DNA of 11,559 bases from an uncultured Chlorobiota bacterium. GTDB lineage: Bacteria; Bacteroidota; Bacteroidia; Bacteroidales; JAADGE01. Position numbers and translations under genes: made by a program. The stretch spans positions 1-11,559 of the forward strand of contig CAMZKQ010000051.1 in assembly GCA_947311265.1 (NCBI GenBank). The letters run 5' to 3'. The notes under the pieces are model-generated. The model had not been told where the DNA came from, ran no database searches, and was given only the letters and a program-made list of their open reading frames with translations. Each line of letters opens with the position of its first letter. Position 1 is the stretch's first letter. Positions 7,837 to 11,559 of the stretch are shown here, in pieces.

Positions 7837-8340
7837 ATGATTTTTGAGTTAGCCGTTTTAGTAAAAGTATTTTGGTCGGCAATCGCTGCCGTTGGTTTCG
7901 GTATTTTATTCAATATCCCAAAAAGGATTATAATGGCTATATTTTTACTTAGCGGATTGGCCGCACTTGTAAAATTTACATTCCTTTTAAACCACACAAA
8001 CATTATTATAGCAAGTCTAGTTGCAGCATCTTGCGTTGGTTTCGGTAGCATACCCATAGCAAGGCAAAAAAAAACCAGCCCTTTTCTCATCTCAATTCCC
8101 GTTGTAATACCAATGATACCAGGTTACTATGCCTACAAAATGCTTTTAGGGCTTTTGAATTTAGCCGTTCATGATATTAAGGATAACGATATAAATACAA
8201 TACTAAGCATTACAAAAAATGGGCTAAATATGCTTTTTATACTTATGGCACTTTCTATTGGGGTATCTTTGCCATGGTTAATATTCCGTAAGTCTGTTTT
8301 ACAAAAAATAAGGCTGGAAAGAAAAGACGATTTAATCTAA
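7837..8340 (+). CDS. Threonine/serine exporter family protein, C-terminal component (ThrE_2/YjjB type)
   Basis: A 167-residue membrane protein with about four to five helices. The motif IP-x2-IP-x2-PG (P92, P95, G96: IPMIPGYYAYKML) is characteristic of the second ThrE domain. The ATG at 7837 follows the partner's stop by one base, so the two are almost certainly translationally coupled and form one transporter. An upstream in-frame non-ATG start at 7801 would overlap the partner and is not needed. The last nine bases overlap the end of the convergent dehydratase gene. Confidence 0.82.
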   Translation: MIFELAVLVKVFWSAIAAVGFGILFNIPKRIIMAIFLLSGLAALVKFTFLLNHTNIIIASLVAASCVGFGSIPIARQKKTSPFLISIPVVIPMIPGYYAYKMLLGLLNLAVHDIKDNDINTILSITKNGLNMLFILMALSIGVSLPWLIFRKSVLQKIRLERKDDLI

Positions 8341-10199
8341 CTTTTCATACACCGAATTTTTGCTTTTAAATTCAGGTACAATGGCTTTCATTTGTTTAAC
8401 AATTTCAAAATTATCTCCTGTATTTTTAGTGCCCAGCAGTTGCTCTATTTGGGGGAGCATTGCTTTGGCAAGATAAGTTCTCACCTTGGCAGTCATTATT
8501 TTAGAGTGCGAAGTTGGCAGCGTATTCTCATGGTTGTTCAATAATTCCTCATATAACTTTTCACCAGGGCGAAGCCCTGTAAAGCTAATCTGTATATCCG
8601 TTCCTAAGGTTAGCCCATAGAGTTTAATCATCTTTTTTGCCAAGTCTGCAATTTTAACAGATGCCCCCATATCAAAAATAAATATTTCGCCACCATTGCC
8701 AATTGCACCAGCTTGCAAAACCAGCTGGCAGGCCTCGGGGATAGTCATAAAAAAGCGGGTAATTTCGGGGTGAGTTACAGTTACAGGGCCTCCGGTTTCT
8801 ATCTGTTTTTTAAACCTTGGGATTACAGAGCCATTTGAGCCTAAAACATTACCAAAGCGAGTCGTTATAAACTCGGTATCCACCAAGCTGTTTTTTGTTT
8901 GGATATAAATTTCAGCAATCCTTTTCGATGCCCCCATAACATTCGTTGGGTTTACCGCCTTGTCTGTTGAAATCATTACAAATTTTTCGGCATTATACTT
9001 CACGGCCAAATCGGCAATATTTTTGTCCCCCTTACATTGGTGCGTATGGCTTCATAGGGGTTATTTTCCATCATTGGCACATGTTTGTAGGCCGCAGCGT
9101 GCAAAATAACTTCTGGGCTAAATGTAGAAAAAACGTTTTCCAAACGTTTATAGTTTGTAATATCACCTATAACAATTTCGGCATTTTTAAATTTCAATTT
9201 CTCTTCCAACTCAAGCTCTAAATCGTAAAGTGGCGACTCTGCTTGGTCAAAAGCAATAATTAACTGGGGGGCAAAACTCGCCACTTGTATTACTAACTCC
9301 CTACCAATAGAGCCAGCTGCCCCAGTAATCAATACTTTTTTTCCGGCAATGTATTTTATTATCTGTTGGGTATCCAACAGAATAGCTGCACGTTCGAGCA
9401 AATCTTCAATCTTAATTTCTCGCAGTTGGTTAAAACTAAGTTCGCCATTTATCCATTTTTCAATCTGTGGAACTGTAAGCACTTTTACATCAGCCTCCAA
9501 GCAAAGTTCTATTATTTCTTGTTTATTTTCTATTTTGATATCCGAAAAAACAAATTCATCAATTTTATAATTCTTAAAAATCAGGGCTAAATCTTGCTCT
9601 GGTTTTACAACAACTCCTCCCAGTATTTTTCCAGTAGCTTTCCCACTAGGGTCAATAAAGGCTTCAACTCTATAATTAATATTTTCGTGCCGTGCCAGTA
9701 GTTGCCTTACAGAAAGTGCATTTTTATCCACCCCATAAATAATGATTCGCTTTTCGGGTCTGAAAATATTTTCGGCCTCGGCATAGACCATTTTCACAAA
9801 AAGCCGAAAAGCAGTCAGTAAGAAAATGCTGATAAAAAAATCAATTGCAATTACCGAAAATGGGATAATATACAAGCTATTAATAAGGTAATAGTTGAAA
9901 ATATTTGCTGCCGCAAAAATAAAATTAGAACCCAGTATTAGCAAAAAAATCCGTTCGGTATCCCTTGTGCCTGTATAGCGAATAATCCCAGCATAAGAGC
10001 GGGTAAGAAAAAAAATAGTGAGCCTTACCGAGAGCACAAATAATAAAATCCAATGGATTTTATAGAAATAAATATTTTCCACCTCAAAGTTAAATCGTAA
10101 TAGCAAAGAAAAGTACATTGCAAAAGCTGATATAACTAAATCTATTATCAGTATTAGCCAGCGAGGAGCGTGTTCTTTTCGAGTGAGCGATTTAAGCAT
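8332..10199 (-). CDS. Membrane-bound nucleotide-sugar 4,6-dehydratase (CapD/WbpM/FlaA1-like), interrupted by a frameshift
   Basis: Predicted to convert UDP-GlcNAc (or a related UDP-HexNAc) to the 4-keto-6-deoxy sugar, an early step toward modified sugars of O-antigen, capsule or glycoproteins. The N-terminal ~140 residues hold four membrane helices. A nucleotide-binding domain follows (~150-270), then the catalytic SDR domain with GAAGSIG (293-299), DITNYKRL and HAAAYKHVPMMENNP. The catalytic part continues with S-T412-D413-K414 and M422-x3-K426. Met in place of the usual SDR Tyr is typical of the large membrane-bound members. As sequenced, the frame ends at 9000 (399 aa, last residues ILPIWP). 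Adding one A in the run at 9020-9024 gives TKNIADLAVKYN and continues to the stop at 8332, 622 aa in total, a normal length. The downstream piece (8332-9009) has only a TTG start and no separate promoter is apparent, so I treat both pieces as one gene. Confidence 0.9.
9020..9024 (-). other. Frameshift site in the 4,6-dehydratase (A5 run on coding strand)
   Basis: The coding strand reads ACA AAA ATA TTG CCG ATT TGG CCG TGA, giving T-K-I-L-P-I-W-P-stop. Re-reading one A gives ACA AAA AAT ATT GCC GAT TTG GCC, the conserved T-K-N-I-A-D-L-A. The net correction is -1, equivalent to one missing A. A tRNA-Lys on AAA could re-pair one base back, but no full slippery heptamer is present. Confidence 0.85.
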
Positions 10200-10222
10200 T
10201 TTTTGTGGTGCAATTAGAAACC

Positions 10223-10230
10223 CAAAAGTA
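10223..10230 (-). promoter_or_regulatory. Possible -7 promoter box for the 4,6-dehydratase
   Basis: On the minus strand this reads TACTTTTG, a match to TAnnTTTG, 23 bases upstream of the ATG. The leader would be only about 17 bases. No -33 element is visible at the usual spacing, so it is tentative. Confidence 0.35.
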
Positions 10231-10302
10231 GGAAAAATAATTGATTTATGGCTTTAATTTTTTTTGTATCAAAAAAGCATTTTTATTTATGCGAAAAAGA
10301 TT

Positions 10303-10310
10303 TAATTTTG
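10303..10310 (+). promoter_or_regulatory. -7 promoter box for the YfhO-family gene
   Basis: TAATTTTG matches TAnnTTTG. The start of transcription would be near 10317, giving a ~29-base AT-rich leader before the ATG at 10346. The -33 region is T-rich without a clear TTTG. This box and the minus-strand box at 10223 lie back to back in the 146-base divergent region. Confidence 0.45.
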
Positions 10311-10345
10311 TTAATTATAAAAGAACCATATTCAACAAACTACTA

Positions 10346-11559
10346 ATGTTAGATAAACTAAAAGAACTCCTCCCCCACCTACTGATTTTAATGCTTTTTG
10401 TAATACTAAGCGTAGCTTATTTTCAGCCATTGCTAAAAGGCAAGGAATTGCCACAGGGCGATTTTATACACTCAATAGCTGCCCAACAGGAACTAGTAGA
10501 TTTTGAAAAATCCAACCCTGGCGAAGAATCCCAATGGACAAACTCCATGTTTAGTGGCATGCCAGCCTACCAAATTAAAGGGGCAAAGCCGCACAGTATC
10601 TATAATTATTTATACAGAGCCCTAAAATTGGGCTTACCCTACGGTACAACCTCATCATTATTTTTATACTTCCTTGGTTTTTACGTCCTATTACTAGCCA
10701 TGAAATTTGATAAATGGCTTGCCTTTGCAGGAGCAGCCGCCTTTGCCTTAGGCTCGTACAATATCATAATCATAGCCGCTGGGCATATCAACAAAACCTA
10801 TGCAATAGCTTTTATGGCACCAGCTTTAGCAGGCATACTTGCTGCCTATCGAGGCAAACTCGTTTGGGGGGCAATAATCACCACCATAGGCTTAGGGCTC
10901 GAAATTGCCATGGGGCATATCCAAATCATCTACTACCTCGGCATCATGATTTTACTGCTGGTACTTGCCGAGCTTATAAAAACATTAAAAAACAAGACCT
11001 TCAAATACATTATTTTAGGGATATCAGGGGTAACAGTACTCGCCATTTTTGCAGGCATACATACGCTTGCGCTGATATTTTTAACCTTAATACCAGTCAG
11101 CGGATTAGTCTTTTTATTTTTGGAATGGAAAGAAAAAGAAGCCAAGCAATTTCTAGTCGTTTCAGGCGTTTTGGCAGCCGCTGCAATATTTGCGGTACTG
11201 CCCAATATCACTAACCTTACAACCACCTACGAATACGGAAAATATACCATTCGTGGAGAATCCGAACTTACTGATAATAAAGAAGACAAATCTTCAGGGC
11301 TAGATAAAAGCTACGCCTTAGCATGGAGCTACGGCATTGGCGAAACATGGACAGTCATGTTTCCAGATGCAAAAGGCGGAGCCTCCGGGCAAATTGGCAA
11401 CGACGCTAAGCTCGAAAAAGCCGACCCCAAAATGCGAGAAACCGTATCGCAACGCAACCGCTACTGGGGCGACCAGCAATTTACCGCAGGGCCTGTGTAT
11501 TTTGGGGCAGCGGTGATGTTCCTATTCATTCTTGGGCTTTTCTTTGTCGAAGGGCATAT
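10346..11559 (+). CDS. YfhO-family polytopic membrane protein (N-terminal part; 3' end outside window)
   Basis: The frame is open from the ATG at 10346 to the window edge, 404 residues plus two bases. It opens with a membrane helix (~11-28) followed by a loop containing L-P-Q-G-D39-F. Many more hydrophobic helices follow, interrupted by conserved stretches: NSMFSGMPAYQI, GHINKTYAIAFMAPALAG, GLEIAMGHIQIIYYLGI, TTYEYGKYTIRG, SYALAWSYGIGETW and YWGDQQFTAGPVYFG. These match the long (~800 residue) YfhO family common in Bacteroidota. In Firmicutes, YfhO relatives are GT-C-fold enzymes that add sugars to cell-surface polymers. An acidic residue in the first external loop (here D39) is typical of GT-C catalytic sites. 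The Bacteroidota members are not well characterised, so activity is inferred. The divergent sugar dehydratase next door fits a role in surface glycans. Confidence 0.85.
   Translation, partial: MLDKLKELLPHLLILMLFVILSVAYFQPLLKGKELPQGDFIHSIAAQQELVDFEKSNPGEESQWTNSMFSGMPAYQIKGAKPHSIYNYLYRALKLGLPYGTTSSLFLYFLGFYVLLLAMKFDKWLAFAGAAAFALGSYNIIIIAAGHINKTYAIAFMAPALAGILAAYRGKLVWGAIITTIGLGLEIAMGHIQIIYYLGIMILLLVLAELIKTLKNKTFKYIILGISGVTVLAIFAGIHTLALIFLTLIPVSGLVFLFLEWKEKEAKQFLVVSGVLAAAAIFAVLPNITNLTTTYEYGKYTIRGESELTDNKEDKSSGLDKSYALAWSYGIGETWTVMFPDAKGGASGQIGNDAKLEKADPKMRETVSQRNRYWGDQQFTAGPVYFGAAVMFLFILGLFFVEGH

Noticed and set aside
8332..9009. C-terminal dehydratase piece as an independent soluble short dehydratase gene
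   Set aside because: It lacks the GxxGxxG cofactor motif, has only a TTG start, and joins the upstream piece exactly after a one-base correction.
10277..10292. GCAT...ATGC inverted repeat in the divergent promoter region
   Set aside because: Only a four-base stem with an eight-base loop; expected by chance in this AT-rich stretch.
10714..11214. Plus-strand frame of 166 codons
   Set aside because: It is an alternative frame of the YfhO-family gene, whose true frame carries continuous conserved motifs; the composition (many Cys, His, Arg) is that of a shadow frame.

Overview
The window looks like chromosome from a low-GC member of the Bacteroidota. Three things point there: a 14-repeat 'two-component regulator propeller' protein fused to a SpoIIE-type phosphatase, matches to the Bacteroidota -7 promoter box (TAnnTTTG) at the expected distance from genes, and the lack of strong Shine-Dalgarno sequences. 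The gene set (SDR-type threonine dehydrogenase, stand-alone biotin carrier, YfhO-family membrane protein) fits the same phylum. No rRNA, tRNA, CRISPR array, insertion sequence or phage gene was seen. Genus cannot be assigned from the sequence alone.

Layout, left to right. At 2-340 is the C-terminal part of a biotin carboxyl carrier protein, with the biotinylation motif EAMKME. After a 16-base gap comes a 1119-residue membrane sensor (357-3716): signal peptide, 14 propeller repeats, Y_Y_Y-like domain, one membrane helix, coiled coil and a cytoplasmic SpoIIE/PP2C phosphatase. A 246-base AT-rich intergenic region holds a perfect 14-bp palindrome and a -7 promoter box. It leads into a tightly packed plus-strand run: rpoN (sigma-54), a PAP2-like membrane protein, an SDR-type L-threonine 3-dehydrogenase, and the two halves of a ThrE-type threonine/serine exporter. 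These genes are separated by 1, 34, 12 and 1 bases and probably form one operon.

Facing this run on the minus strand, and overlapping its last gene by 9 bases, is a membrane-bound nucleotide-sugar 4,6-dehydratase (CapD/WbpM/FlaA1 type, 8332-10199). Divergent from it across 146 AT-rich bases is a YfhO-family polytopic membrane protein (10346 to the window edge), a likely GT-C-type glycosyltransferase.

The most notable observation is that two otherwise well-conserved genes are each broken by a single-base indel in an A-run. In rpoN one A too many separates the RpoN box from the rest of the protein. In the dehydratase one A too few splits the catalytic domain. Both proteins read intact once one base is corrected. 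Sequencing or assembly error is the simplest explanation; real mutation, transcriptional slippage or recoding are alternatives. The second theme is functional: threonine catabolism and threonine/serine export lie together downstream of sigma-54. I do not see a clearly novel multi-gene system here; the region is mostly housekeeping and envelope genes.
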